Source: Actinomadura rudentiformis
GTDB lineage: Bacteria > Actinomycetota > Actinomycetes > Streptosporangiales > Streptosporangiaceae
Direction of reading: 5' to 3'
NCBI RefSeq assembly: GCF_008923185.1
Contig: NZ_WBMT01000015.1
Coordinates: 186,001 to 250,000, forward strand
Length of the DNA: 64,000 nt
The position numbers and the translations under genes are program-made. The notes beneath the pieces are model-generated. The model had not been told where the DNA came from. It ran no database searches and saw only the letters and a list, made by a program, of their open reading frames with translations. This document shows, piece by piece, positions 43,925 to 53,700 of the stretch; position 1 is the stretch's first letter; each line of letters begins with the position of its first letter.

Positions 43925-44820
43925 CCAAGGCGCGCATCCGCCTCACCCCAGGCCGCTCCCGCCGGAACGCCGCCGTTCTGGCCGCCACATGGGCTCTCAC
44001 CCAACCGGACCCGCACGGCGAACTCGGCCACGTCCTAGACGCCCTCGGCCTCTACACCTCCCGACGCCGGTCCACGCGCCACACGGCAAACCACCCGCAC
44101 ATCGGAGAGACCATGACCGCCAACACCGACACCGCCGCCGCCCAGACGCCCGCCGCCGCGATCGAGGCTCCCGAGGCGATCGACGGACTTCGCGTCATCG
44201 AGAACGAACCGGCCGTCTCCCCATTGTCCAAACCCGGGAAGCCGGTCTACTTCCAGCAGATCCGCGAACTGCTCCTGGAAGACGGCTCAGCCCGCTTCCG
44301 CTGCGTCCACTGCCCGGAGACGTCCGAGCGGCTGGGCAAGATCCGCCGCCACCTGAGCACGCACGCCAACCCCACGACCAAGGTCAGCACAAGCAAGGTC
44401 AGCACAAGCAAGGTCGGCAAAGGCAAGGAGAGCAAGGCCACGCCCGCCGAGGGCCAGGCAGCAGGCACCCAGGTCCCAGCTACGCAGGAGACGGGGACCA
44501 GGACGCCGGTCACTACCGACAACCCGCTCAACACCCTGACCCTGGCCGAGATCACCGCACGCCTTCACGAAATTCAGGAACTGGACGCGTTGCGCGCCAA
44601 GGTCGTCGAGCTCACCGCCGAGTGCAAGGAACTGCGCGCCGAACGCGACGAATACCGCGCTGGACACGACGAGCTCCTCGCCGCCACCCGCGGCGTCACC
44701 GGCCTCCGCGAGCGTGCCGAGAACGCCGAGAGCGCACTCGCTGCTCTCCACACCGTCCTGGAGAAGACCGCCCCCACCGTGCAGCGGATCTTCGACCACT
44801 ACCAGCACGCACGCCGTTAG
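43921..44820 (+). CDS. protein with a C2H2 zinc finger and coiled coil
   Basis: A 299-residue protein. FRCVHCPETSERLGKIRRHLSTHA has C-x2-C-x12-H-x3-H spacing, the classical C2H2 finger, which is unusual in bacteria. The following 60 residues are Lys/Ser/Thr-rich repeats (STSKVSTSKVGKGKESKA), then a long coiled coil (LDALRAKVVELTAECKELRAERDEYRAGHDELLAATRGVTGLRERAENAESALAALHTVLEKTAPTVQRIFDHY). A second in-frame ATG at 44113 with GGAGAG may start a shorter form. The charged tail could bind DNA nonspecifically. Confidence 0.6.
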   Translation: MTKARIRLTPGRSRRNAAVLAATWALTQPDPHGELGHVLDALGLYTSRRRSTRHTANHPHIGETMTANTDTAAAQTPAAAIEAPEAIDGLRVIENEPAVSPLSKPGKPVYFQQIRELLLEDGSARFRCVHCPETSERLGKIRRHLSTHANPTTKVSTSKVSTSKVGKGKESKATPAEGQAAGTQVPATQETGTRTPVTTDNPLNTLTLAEITARLHEIQELDALRAKVVELTAECKELRAERDEYRAGHDELLAATRGVTGLRERAENAESALAALHTVLEKTAPTVQRIFDHYQHARR

Positions 44821-44877
44821 CCGGACAGCCAGAACCCGCCGCCCCGCACAACGCCCCTTGGCGAGACGAGAGATCGA

Positions 44878-45699
44878 GTGAACCACCACCACGATTCCCA
44901 CCACGCTGCCCGTGGCCGCCAGCGCCACGCCCACCCCGACAGCTCACGCCAGAGCGACCACGAGGACGACCAGGTGGACGGGCTGCGCGCCTGTGCCGCC
45001 GGGAACCGCTGCGCCGCACACAACGGGCATGGCCCGGCCCGCACGCCCCGGCCCTTCTGCGAAGTCGACCGCGCTCGCATCGAAAGCGGTCTGCGCGCAC
45101 TCATCACCTACCACCACGACCTCCAGCAGGCACTCGGTGAACGCCGCAGCGGCCCCATCGGCGGGCGCATCTCCGGAACGACCGTCCCCGGAGTGCCCAT
45201 CCGCCTGGACCTGGCCGACCTCGCGCACCAGATCCGCGAGACGCTGCTGAGCTGGGAGGAACGTGTCCGGGACGTCGCTGGCCTACCCGACGCGCCAGCC
45301 CGAACCGTCCGACCCCGCGTCATCATGAGCCGCACTGTCCGCATCCTCACCCGGCACCTGGACGTCCTCCTCGCCCTCCCACCCGCAGCAATGACCCGGC
45401 CGCGCCCCGACGGCGAGGACGGCTGGGACTACCCCGACCTGGACGGAACCGACGCTGGACTAGAGATCCATGCGCTGGTCCGCCGCTGCCGCTCCGCGCT
45501 CGGTCTCACCCATGCGTCGCAGATTCTCGCCGCACCCTGCCGCTACTGCGGCCTCGCGCTACTGGAACGGCTCGACAGCCCCGCTGGCCTCGCCGACGAC
45601 GCAACCTGCACCGGATGCGGCCACCACTACTCGCCCGACGAGTACGACGCCCTTGTCACCCACGCCCTCCACGAGACCACCCACGGAGCCGACCTGTGA
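44878..45699 (+). CDS. unknown His-rich protein with Cys motifs
   Basis: A 273-residue protein from the GTG at 44878. The N-terminus NHHHDSHHAARGRQRHAHPD is His-rich. The middle (VDRARIESGLRALITYHHDLQQALGERR) and RVIMSRTVRILTRHLDVLLALP are helical. Near the C-terminus are CRYCGLAL and CTGCGHHYSPDEY, two Cys pairs typical of a zinc ribbon. The stop overlaps the next GTG start. Likely an element-encoded nucleic-acid-associated protein. Confidence 0.55.
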   Translation: MNHHHDSHHAARGRQRHAHPDSSRQSDHEDDQVDGLRACAAGNRCAAHNGHGPARTPRPFCEVDRARIESGLRALITYHHDLQQALGERRSGPIGGRISGTTVPGVPIRLDLADLAHQIRETLLSWEERVRDVAGLPDAPARTVRPRVIMSRTVRILTRHLDVLLALPPAAMTRPRPDGEDGWDYPDLDGTDAGLEIHALVRRCRSALGLTHASQILAAPCRYCGLALLERLDSPAGLADDATCTGCGHHYSPDEYDALVTHALHETTHGADL

Positions 45700-46514
45700 A
45701 CTCGCCCGGCGCACGCTCGACGGCCCGACCGATCACACGATCTGCAGCTCTCATCAGCCGCGTCGGCCTCGACACCGCAGACACCACTCCGGCCATCCGC
45801 CGCGCTCGCCGCGGCAGGCGCCGGGAACCGCTCATCACACCGATCGCCGTGTACGACTCCCACGACCCGCAACTGAGCGCCGACGCCACCGAACGCACGC
45901 GGCTCAACGTATGGGCCCGAGCGCAGGCACTCAGGCCGAACCTGGCGTACCGCTGGGAGATCTACCGCACCGACCACTGGTGGGTCCGCGCCTACGAGTA
46001 CGCCGCCGAGTCGGATGGCACCCTCATCTGGGACACAGACCGTGACCATCCCCGACCCGCCGCACCCTACGACCAGTCCATTACCGATCTACCGCCCGGC
46101 TTGTTCGTGGTTGAGCTTCCCTTCGGGCTCCCGTTGATCAGCGCCAACGACCGCATCCACTACCGCGTGCGCGCCGACCGTACCCGGACACTGCGCACCG
46201 CTGCCGCGCACGCCGCCCAACTCGCCCACCTTCCGCGGATGAACGCGGCAGCCGTTGTCGGGGAGTACCGGCCCGGCCCACGCTCCCGCCGACGCGACGC
46301 CGCCAACTGGTCTCCCTCCTACAAGGCAGCCGCAGACGGCCTCGTCGACGCCGGGGTGCTCCCGGACGACGACGCCTGCCACATGATCGGACCAGACCCG
46401 CGCCTAGGACCGCCCGACCCAGACGCAGCCCTCGCTGGCATTCGCTGGGGCCGCCTCGTGCTCTACCTGCGCACCCTCTACCAGGAGCAGGCCGCTGACC
46501 TGGCCTGTGACTAG
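45696..46514 (+). CDS. RusA-like Holliday-junction resolvase protein
   Basis: A 272-residue protein. VVELPFGLPLISANDRIHYRVRADRTRTLRTAAAHAAQ and the Asp-containing RRRDAANWSPSYKAAADGLVDAGVLPDDDACH resemble the RusA endonuclease: an N-terminal basic strand region and the D-N-x-x-K-x-x-x-D...DDD acidic cluster that binds the catalytic metal. The first 110 residues are an extra N-terminal domain rich in Arg and Trp. RusA enzymes resolve recombination intermediates of phages. It begins by GTGA overlap and ends before a terminator-like hairpin. Confidence 0.65.
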   Translation: MNSPGARSTARPITRSAALISRVGLDTADTTPAIRRARRGRRREPLITPIAVYDSHDPQLSADATERTRLNVWARAQALRPNLAYRWEIYRTDHWWVRAYEYAAESDGTLIWDTDRDHPRPAAPYDQSITDLPPGLFVVELPFGLPLISANDRIHYRVRADRTRTLRTAAAHAAQLAHLPRMNAAAVVGEYRPGPRSRRRDAANWSPSYKAAADGLVDAGVLPDDDACHMIGPDPRLGPPDPDAALAGIRWGRLVLYLRTLYQEQAADLACD

Positions 46515-46570
46515 TCACAGCACTAAAACGCGCCCGCGCGCGAGTTGTCGGGCTCATCACGTCGTCGCCA

Positions 46571-46604
46571 GCCCCGTACCGGGCACCAATCACCGGTGCG
46601 GGGC
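46571..46604 (+). terminator. terminator-like hairpin
   Basis: GCCCCGTACCGG at 46571-46582 pairs with CCGGTGCGGGGC at 46593-46604 with one G-T pair; the following CTCTTCTGC is pyrimidine-rich. It ends the operon that finishes with the RusA-like gene and precedes the next gene by about 85 bp. Confidence 0.6.
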
Positions 46605-46688
46605 TCTTCTGCGGCGCGCCACAACGAGTCCCGCCCGCAGGCGGGAAACCTCCTCGCCTTCCCCCCGCTGTTGCTCGACCATTGAGAC

Positions 46689-47642
46689 ATGTCGATCAGC
46701 GACGACTTCCACCCAGACGGCCGCACTGCAGACGCGGAGGACCTCCACGTCGACGAGGCCGACGACGGAACAGGCGACGGGCCCACGCGGATGACCGACG
46801 CCGGCGAAGCGTTGCGCGGCGCGATGAGAGCACTCGCGCTGTACAGCACCGCCATGCAGCAGGCCGTTCGTCCACGCACCGACGGACTCGACTCAGTACG
46901 ACAGCTGAGCGAGGCAATGTCGGCCACAGCCAAGACGATCACCCGACAGCTCCAGCCGCTCCGCGCGTTGCTGGACGGCTTGCGCGTTCATCTACCGCCG
47001 AACTGGACCGACGACCACTCTCTCCTGGAGGCCATCCAGCTCGCCGAGCATGAAGGCATCCCCATTGCGTGGGTCCCGCCCGCTGGGATCGTCGCCGAGC
47101 TACTGGAGGCGGCCGACGAACAGGACCGGTACCGCATCCTCGGGGAACGCCGCGCGCAGATCGCCGACGCCTGCGCCGAAGTCCTGGCCGAGGTTGCTGT
47201 TCCCGGCTTGGATGAGGTCGTCACGGTCGGCAGTTCGTCGATCGACAGTCTTCGCGCCGACCTGTGTGCGCCCGCTCAGGCACTCGCGACCAACGTCATC
47301 GACACGACTCTGCGATGGCTGATCGCCCGCCGCGCCCCGATCGTGACCACGCCACCCGACCGGCTGAAGTACAAGGCATTCCAGAAGGACCTGATCACGA
47401 CGCTGGATGACAACACGATCGGCTGGATCCGCAGCGGTTGCGTGCTCGCGCCGATCCGCCGCGCGCTCGAGGAGTTCTGGCCCCCGACCCCCACCGATCC
47501 CGGCACGCCAGTCCCCAGCTACTACACGCGGCACGCCACCGCCCACGCAGCCGGCCTCACGCAGTACACGCCGGGCGGCGCGGTCGTCGCCGTCATGCTC
47601 ATGGTCTCGCTACTCCGCGAGACCCAGGAGTCGGGCTGGTGA
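46689..47642 (+). CDS. protein with C-terminal HEPN-like Rx4H motif
   Basis: A 317-residue helical protein of unknown function. The C-terminal 50 residues read YYTRHATAHAAGLTQYTPGGAVVAVMLMVSLLRE. R-HATA-H fits the Rx4-6H signature of HEPN ribonucleases, and the following hydrophobic helix is the normal context. The N-terminal half is acidic and helical with LLDGLRVHLPPNW and ELLEAADEQDRYRILGERRAQIADA. The pattern suggests an element-encoded abortive-infection or toxin-like RNase. Start is the ATG at 46689, without a strong ribosome-binding site. Confidence 0.5.
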   Translation: MSISDDFHPDGRTADAEDLHVDEADDGTGDGPTRMTDAGEALRGAMRALALYSTAMQQAVRPRTDGLDSVRQLSEAMSATAKTITRQLQPLRALLDGLRVHLPPNWTDDHSLLEAIQLAEHEGIPIAWVPPAGIVAELLEAADEQDRYRILGERRAQIADACAEVLAEVAVPGLDEVVTVGSSSIDSLRADLCAPAQALATNVIDTTLRWLIARRAPIVTTPPDRLKYKAFQKDLITTLDDNTIGWIRSGCVLAPIRRALEEFWPPTPTDPGTPVPSYYTRHATAHAAGLTQYTPGGAVVAVMLMVSLLRETQESGW

Positions 47643-47912
47643 CAACCAGTGCGGCGGAGCCGGACTGGGCGACGGCCGGAACGCCACATCCCCGGCCGCT
47701 CGCCATCCTTCCTTTAGCTTCATTGAGGGAACGAGCCCTGATGCTCCTCCCACGAACGGCGGGTCGGCTAAACCCGTCTCCAAGTCGTGGCCGTCGTCCG
47801 GAACCCACAGGGGACCGAGTTCGTCCGAGGAACAGTAGGTGCGAGTGAACCATCGGCGATACCGTCGACTTCACGCTCGAACAGGGCCGATCCGAAGGGA
47901 GGAGACGCCGTC

Positions 47913-48668
47913 GTGATGGATGACAGGCACGGTGCTTCTCCCTTTGATACGACGGTCAGCAGTGTGCTCGCCGCGTTTAGGAGCAGCACGAACGCCCTGG
48001 GCGGATCTCCGACGGGGGGCCGATCGCAGGCCATCAGGTATTCCGCTGAGGGCGACGTTGCCATGGTCGCGTACTCCGGAAGGCTTCTGTTCGGAGAGGT
48101 CAGGCACAGCTCGGTCACGCAAATGCTGGCTGCGCTTCGCGAGGCACAAGACCTACGCGGTCGACTCAAGATGACGCTGGCTAGCGAGCTTGGCCACTCT
48201 TCTCTGGCCGCGCATGAGGCCGCTCACGTCTTGCTGGCGCCGACTGGCAACGGCAAGTCGGCTCTCGTTGACGCGCTTCGTGTTTGCGATGACCGCGGAT
48301 TCGTGCTCGTCGATGAAACCCACCGCACGACCTCTTCGCTTCTCCAGTCCGAAGATGTCTTGCCTCTGGCCACGACGTTCCTTGCGGCGGGAGCAGGCGC
48401 GGTAGTTGCTCGGAACTCGGCCTTGAGGTTGCGGATTAGCGCTGCCCATGCCGAGGTACTCATCGGCGCGTTGAACCGGCTGCTCACCGTTCTCGCCTTG
48501 CTTGTTCTGCTGGCGGCTTTGACCTATGCGGTCGTCAGGCGGGGGTTCTCCCTGCGAGTGATCGCCGTGTCAATGCGCCACCGTCATCGCCGCGAACCTG
48601 CGGACGGATCCTTCCTGTTCGCCGACCGGATCCAACAGTCGATGGCGGGGGTACCAGCAGTCCACTGA
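47913..48668 (+). CDS. unknown membrane-anchored protein with P-loop-like motif
   Basis: About 251 residues from a GTG after GGGAGGAGAC. SELGHSSLAAHEAAHVLLAPTGNGKSALVDALRVCDDRGFVLVDETHRTT has an A-x4-GKS loop and a VDE strand, like a reduced P-loop. LNRLLTVLALLVLLAALTYAVV is one transmembrane helix near residue 200, then a basic tail. The ORF continues back to 47787 but that part is probably untranslated. It lies just upstream of another small membrane protein and the lanthipeptide cluster; a link to the cluster is unproven. Confidence 0.5.
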   Translation: MMDDRHGASPFDTTVSSVLAAFRSSTNALGGSPTGGRSQAIRYSAEGDVAMVAYSGRLLFGEVRHSSVTQMLAALREAQDLRGRLKMTLASELGHSSLAAHEAAHVLLAPTGNGKSALVDALRVCDDRGFVLVDETHRTTSSLLQSEDVLPLATTFLAAGAGAVVARNSALRLRISAAHAEVLIGALNRLLTVLALLVLLAALTYAVVRRGFSLRVIAVSMRHRHRREPADGSFLFADRIQQSMAGVPAVH

Positions 48669-48694
48669 CCTCCCGCTTCTGTGCAGGGAGTGAT

Positions 48695-48898
48695 ATGGAC
48701 AGCCTTCTTCGTTGGTCACCCGAGCTCAGCCCCGAACTCCAGTGGTTCATCTTCTTCGCGGGCGGGGTGTTCGTCATCCTCGTCGCGCTCGCGGTGGTAC
48801 GCGCTCTGTTCGCCGGTGACCGGGAGACCCGCACGGACGCTCACGACGTCCTGAACACTCTGCTCGATGCCTTCCTCTTCCGCCGTCGAGGACGGTGA
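48695..48898 (+). CDS. small membrane protein
   Basis: A 67-residue protein with one transmembrane helix (WFIFFAGGVFVILVALAVVRALF, residues 17-39). AGGGAG lies 7 nt before the ATG. The C-terminus is charged (DRETRTDAHDVLNTLLDAFLFRRRGR). It may be an immunity or signalling peptide for the nearby lanthipeptide cluster, but the intervening 243 bp, which carries that cluster's promoter region, makes this uncertain. Confidence 0.55.
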   Translation: MDSLLRWSPELSPELQWFIFFAGGVFVILVALAVVRALFAGDRETRTDAHDVLNTLLDAFLFRRRGR

Positions 48899-49142
48899 CT
48901 CGGAGCGCTGGCTTGGCGACGGGGGAGCACGCAACCTCACACCGGCAGTTGCTCTCTGCTCGTCTCAGACGCAGCTTGCCGGATGAACGGCGGTACTTGA
49001 ACTCTCTAGGCTGCAACTTAGTGAAACTTCCTAGCGGGTGAAGGACGTCCTCAGTCAGGGTGAGGCGTAACAGTTTCAACAGGCCAGTTTCGTTTCTTCG
49101 CAGACACCACCTCGCCGCAACATCGCTGACAAGAGAGCTGAT

Positions 49143-50378
49143 ATGACTACAGTTCGCAACTCAGAGGACTTTTCGCCCGCACTGCGCGCTGCGATGGTGG
49201 GTGAGCTACGCGAGCTGGGCGCGATCACCTCCGCCCCCGTCGCCGAGGCGGTCAGCAAGGTGCCTCGGCACCTGTTCGTGCCCGGTCAGCCCTTGGAGGC
49301 TGCCTACGCCATCGACCAGGCACTGGTCATCAAACGCGACGAGGCGGGGACGGCCCTCAGCTCTCTATCGTCAGCGCACATCCAGTCGGTCATGCTCGAA
49401 CAGGCTGACGTCCAGCCCGGGATGCAGGTGCTGGAGATCGGCAGTGGCGGCTACAACGCCGCGCTCCTGGCCGAGCTGGTCGGCGAGGAAGGCGCGGTCG
49501 TCTCCCTCGACATCGACCCTGAGATCACCGAACGCGCTCGCGCATGCCTGGACACGGCGGGCTACGAACAGGTCAAGGTCGCGGTGGGTGACGCCGAGCA
49601 CGGCCTACCTGACGAGGACGCCTTCGACCGGATCATCGTGACGGCCGGCGCCTGGGACATACCACCGGCGTGGCGGACGCAGCTCACCCCGCGTGGCCGC
49701 CTGATCGTCCCGCTGCGCCTCAAGGGGATCACGCGGACGATCGCGTTCGAGCGCGACGACCAGACCGACGACGGCGGTGACGCCGGGGTGCTCACCAGCG
49801 TTTCCTACCTGCTGTCGGGGTTCGTGGCGATGCAGGGCGACGGCGAGCACCACGAACACGTCATCGTCGTTGGCGACGACGAAAGCTGGGGGTTGCGCGT
49901 GGACGACGGCGCGCCCGACTTCGACGTCCAGGCGTTGCGGGAGGCGCTGGATCACCCGCCGTTGGAGCGCTGGTCCGGTGCGGTGTTCGACATGCCGGAC
50001 GAACTGGAGCTGTTCCTGGTCACCTCCGGCCCTCAGATGGTGATGCTGCACGCCCGGCAGTCTTTGGTCGACCAGGGTGTCTTCGACGCCTCGGCCGGAC
50101 GGGGCGTGCCGGTCCTGGTGCGCGGCGACTCCTTCGCTTACCGAATCAAGCGGGAGAACGCTGAACTGGGCGGCTTCGAGTCAGGGGTGATCGCCCACGG
50201 CCCGCATGCCGAGCAGGTCGCAGACGAGTATGCGGACCTGCTGCGCCGCTGGGCGCACCAGCACCGCCGCCGCGGCGCCGCCACGATCCGCTACATCCCC
50301 GCCGGCGCCGCCCACTCCACGCCACCCCACCACCCAATCCCTAAGCGGCACGGCACCGTGTCGGTCACCTGGCGGTAG
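49143..50378 (+). CDS. FxLD-system PCMT-like methyltransferase
   Basis: Class I methyltransferase of 411 residues. Residues 15-200 are protein-L-isoaspartyl O-methyltransferase (PCMT) like: AAMVGELRELGAITSAPVAEAVSKVPRHLFVPG, the SAM-binding VLEIGSGGYNAALLAELVG, VVSLDIDPEITERAR, and IIVTAGAWDIPPAWRTQLTPRGRLIVPL. The C-terminal ~200 residues are an extra domain specific to this class. In lanthipeptide systems such enzymes methylate a core Asp so that an aspartimide and then isoaspartate or ester forms. It precedes the precursor gene by 54 bp and starts the cluster; a fixed promoter could not be named. Confidence 0.82.
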   Translation: MTTVRNSEDFSPALRAAMVGELRELGAITSAPVAEAVSKVPRHLFVPGQPLEAAYAIDQALVIKRDEAGTALSSLSSAHIQSVMLEQADVQPGMQVLEIGSGGYNAALLAELVGEEGAVVSLDIDPEITERARACLDTAGYEQVKVAVGDAEHGLPDEDAFDRIIVTAGAWDIPPAWRTQLTPRGRLIVPLRLKGITRTIAFERDDQTDDGGDAGVLTSVSYLLSGFVAMQGDGEHHEHVIVVGDDESWGLRVDDGAPDFDVQALREALDHPPLERWSGAVFDMPDELELFLVTSGPQMVMLHARQSLVDQGVFDASAGRGVPVLVRGDSFAYRIKRENAELGGFESGVIAHGPHAEQVADEYADLLRRWAHQHRRRGAATIRYIPAGAAHSTPPHHPIPKRHGTVSVTWR

Positions 50379-50432
50379 AACGCCAGCCCTGACGATCAGT
50401 AGCTCGGAGGACACCACCCCCCAGGAGGACCC

Positions 50433-50618
50433 ATGACCGCCCGAACCGACACCACATCACCCAGCACCACGACACCGGCCGACGAGCAGACCGGACCTGA
50501 TCCGTTCGAGCTGGACATCACGATCGTCGAGGCGGGCCCGGAGGCCGACCGGCTGATCCGCATGACCGACGACGGCTGCGGCAAGACATGCCAGTCAGCC
50601 TGCCCTAACACCTGCTAA
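50433..50618 (+). CDS. FxLD-family lanthipeptide precursor peptide
   Basis: A 61-residue precursor. The leader is rich in Thr, Ser, Pro and Asp and contains F25-E-L-D28 in the family motif region DPFELDITIVE. The C-terminal 20 residues form the core, with four Cys (49, 53, 57, 61) and Thr45, Thr52, Ser55 and Thr60, giving up to four (methyl)lanthionines. D46-D47-G48 offers Asp-Gly, the usual site for aspartimide formation by the paired methyltransferase. CAGGAGGACCC 4 nt upstream of the ATG is a strong ribosome-binding site. A hairpin lies 57 bp downstream. Confidence 0.85.
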   Translation: MTARTDTTSPSTTTPADEQTGPDPFELDITIVEAGPEADRLIRMTDDGCGKTCQSACPNTC

Positions 50619-50674
50619 CAACACGGCATCTCACCCACGAGGCCGACCCACGACCGCGTCTCGATATCCCCAGT

Positions 50675-50702
50675 GGCCCCGGCCAGGCGTTCGGCCGGGG
50701 CC
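50675..50702 (+). terminator. hairpin between precursor and dehydratase genes
   Basis: GGCCCCGGCC and GGCCGGGGCC form a perfect 10-bp stem with an 8-nt loop. It lies 23 bp before the LanB start and 57 bp after the precursor stop, without a U tract. Such hairpins in lanthipeptide operons let precursor mRNA accumulate over the modification genes. Confidence 0.65.
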
Positions 50703-50724
50703 GCTCGCCTCCAGGGAGCAGACG

Positions 50725-53700
50725 ATGTACCGGTATCTCGATCACGCCCTCGTGCGCGGCTCGCCGTGGCGACGCGACACCTGGACGTCTTGGCCGGACC
50801 TCAGCGACCACCCCGATGCCCCTTCCACCTGGCGGCCCTGGCTGCGCGAAGTCATGCAGCGCGCCGATTTCGCCGCTGCCCTGGACAACGCCAGTCCCAC
50901 CTTGTTCAGACGGGTGTCACAGCTGTGCGACGGGCAGGCCGTTGCCGAACCCGCTGCACGCCGTGCGGTGGAATCGGTACTGCGGTACATGCTGCGCGCG
51001 GCTTCGCGGTCCACCCCGTTCGGCCTGTTCGCTGGTGTAGCCCCCGCCCGCATCAGCCGCACCGGTCATGCCCGCGCCATCATCGGCTCTCAGCACCGCG
51101 CCGTCGCAGGCGTCGACGCGGCATGGTTGTCTGCGCTGGTGGAACGGCTGGAGAGCGATCCGGCACTGTGGCCATGGGCGTCGGTGCGCGTTAATCCTCT
51201 GGCCTTCATCCGCGACGGCCGTGTGGTGCTGGAGCACCGTCCCCAGCGTGGCAACGTCCAGGTGCCCGTCCACATTCAGTTGCGTGCGTCCGAGCCGGTT
51301 CGGCGGATCCTGGTGCTGGCGTCCACGCCGATCGTCCTGGGTGACTTGGCCACCGAGCTGTCCTCCCAGTACTTCGGCACCGACGCCCGAGCTGTGGTCA
51401 CGTTCCTGTCGGGACTGCTTGCGCACGGCATCCTCGTCACGAACCTGAACCCGCCACTCACCCGCACCGACCCGCTACGGCACCTAGAAGGCATCCTCGA
51501 GGCGGTGACGCCACGCAACTCCCAAGCCGCGGCCGATCTCAGCCAGCTACGAGCCCTTTCCCGGGAACTCCGCGATATCAACCTGCGGCACACGGCCGCC
51601 AACCACGGTGCCGCTTCCATCCCCATCACAGAACACCATGCTCGCCTGGTCGGCACGATGGCAGGACTCTGCTCTGCCCCCACGCCAAGCCCGAACGTTG
51701 ATCTGCGGTTGGGCTGGGAAGTCACGGTGCCTGGGACCGTGGCGGCGGAGGCTGCTCACGCAGCGGAGCTGCTCGTGCGGCTCGCCCCGCGCTCAGTGCT
51801 CACTCCCGGATGGGAACGCTGGCATATGGCGTTTCTCGAACGCTACGGCCCCCGCGCCCTCGTCCCTCTCCGCCAAGTGGTGAACGCCGACGTGGGCCTG
51901 GGATATCCGGCGGGCTACCTCGGCAACCCCGACCAGCCGACCAGCGCTGTGACCGACCGGGACACGCTTCTTTTTGCCCTGGTACAGCGAGCGGCGATGG
52001 ACAACCGCCACGAGATCACGTTGGACGAGGAAACAATCGCTGCCCTGTCCGCCACCTCCGCCGCTATCGACCCAGCCGCCGCGGTGGAACGCCGTCCGCA
52101 GACCACCACTGAGGCCACCGTCCGCGTTCACGCCGCAGACGAGCACGCCGTGCAGCAGGGCGACTTCATGCTCTCGGTCATTGGGGTTTCCCGATCCGCA
52201 GGAACGACCATCGGCCGGTTCCTGCCGCTGCTCGATCAACCTCCCGTCCCCGGCGACGCCAGTGATGAAGTCGGCACCGTTCCCGCGAGGCCGCATGAGG
52301 GTGAAGCGCCGGCGGACCTGCAAGCGACGCTCGCGGACCTGCCCACGAGCACATCCGGCGCTTTGCTTGCGCAGCTGTGCACGCCACCGCTGCACACCGG
52401 AACTGCCAACGTCGCCCGAGTCCCTGCTGTGCTGCCCCACAGCATCACCATCGGGCAGTTCCACGACGACGACCGCCATTCGCTCAACCTGGACGACCTC
52501 GCCGTCACCGCCGACCGGGATCGGCTCTACCTTGTGTCGCTGTCGCGCCGCCAGGTCGTGGAAACCGCGACCTACAACGCGGTCGAGCCGTCCCGCTACA
52601 CCCACCCCCTGGCGCGGTTCCTGGCCGAGCTCCCCAACGCGCTGAACGTGCCGTGCGCTGAGTTCGACTGGGGCGCTGCCGCGCGATTGCCCTTCCTGCC
52701 CGCGTTGCGGCACGGCCGCGCTTTTCTCGCTCCCGCCCGCTGGCAGGTGGACGCTGGCGACCTTCCTGGCCCGTCCGCGTTCACCCACGACTGGGACGCC
52801 GCCTTTGCCATCTGGAGATCGCGCGTCCGGCTACCTGGGTGCTGTTACCTCGGCTACGGCGATCAACGTCTCGGGCTTGACCTGGATCAGCCCGCGCACC
52901 GGGCCATGCTGCGAGCTCAGCTTCACCGCAAGGGCTCTGCGTCGCTGCGCGCTCTGCCCACTGAGGTGCCCGACGCCCGATCCGACTGGTGCGGCGGCTA
53001 CGCGCACGAACTCGTCATCCCCCTGGCCGCTGCCGTCGAACCGGCACCCGCACCGTCCTGGCTGAACCACGCAGAGCCAGTGAACCTGCACGACCACGGG
53101 CGCCTGCCGGGCAGCAACGGGCGTCTGTTCCTCAAGCTCTACGGCCATCCAGACCGCCAAGCGCCGATCCTGCTCTGGCACGTGCCGGACCTGCTTGCCT
53201 GCCTCGACCTCAGCCATGACGAGAACACGGGCCAGTACTGGTTCATGCGGTACCAAGATCCCGAACCGCACCTGCGGCTCAGACTCCGCGTCCCGTCCGA
53301 GCACATGCCGCGGGTCATGGCGGCCGTCACCAGCTGGAGTGCCCGGCTGCGCACGCATGGGCTGATCGCGCGACTTACGCTCGACACCGACTTCCCCGAG
53401 ACCACCCGTTTCGGAGGACCGGCCGCGCTGGATTCCGCCGAGGACTTCTTCGCCACCGACTCCGCCGCCGCCGTGGCGCAGATGGCCGTCGCCGTCGCCC
53501 CCTCGGGCCCTGATCTGCGTGCGGTGACCGCAGCGAGCCTGCTCGACCTCACCGTCGGATTTCTTGGTGACGCACACGAGGCAGCGCGGTGGCTGATCGA
53601 GCAAGTCCGCTCCGGACGCGCCGCTCCACCTCGACCGCTGTACGAGCTGGCGATCGCTCTGGGCAACCCCGGAGACCGCCGAACCCTCACAAGGCTCCCC

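Noticed and set aside
44878..45140. Extended frame from 43989 to 45140
   Set aside because: Shadow of the C2H2 and His-rich genes, dominated by Arg and Pro from frame-shifted codons.
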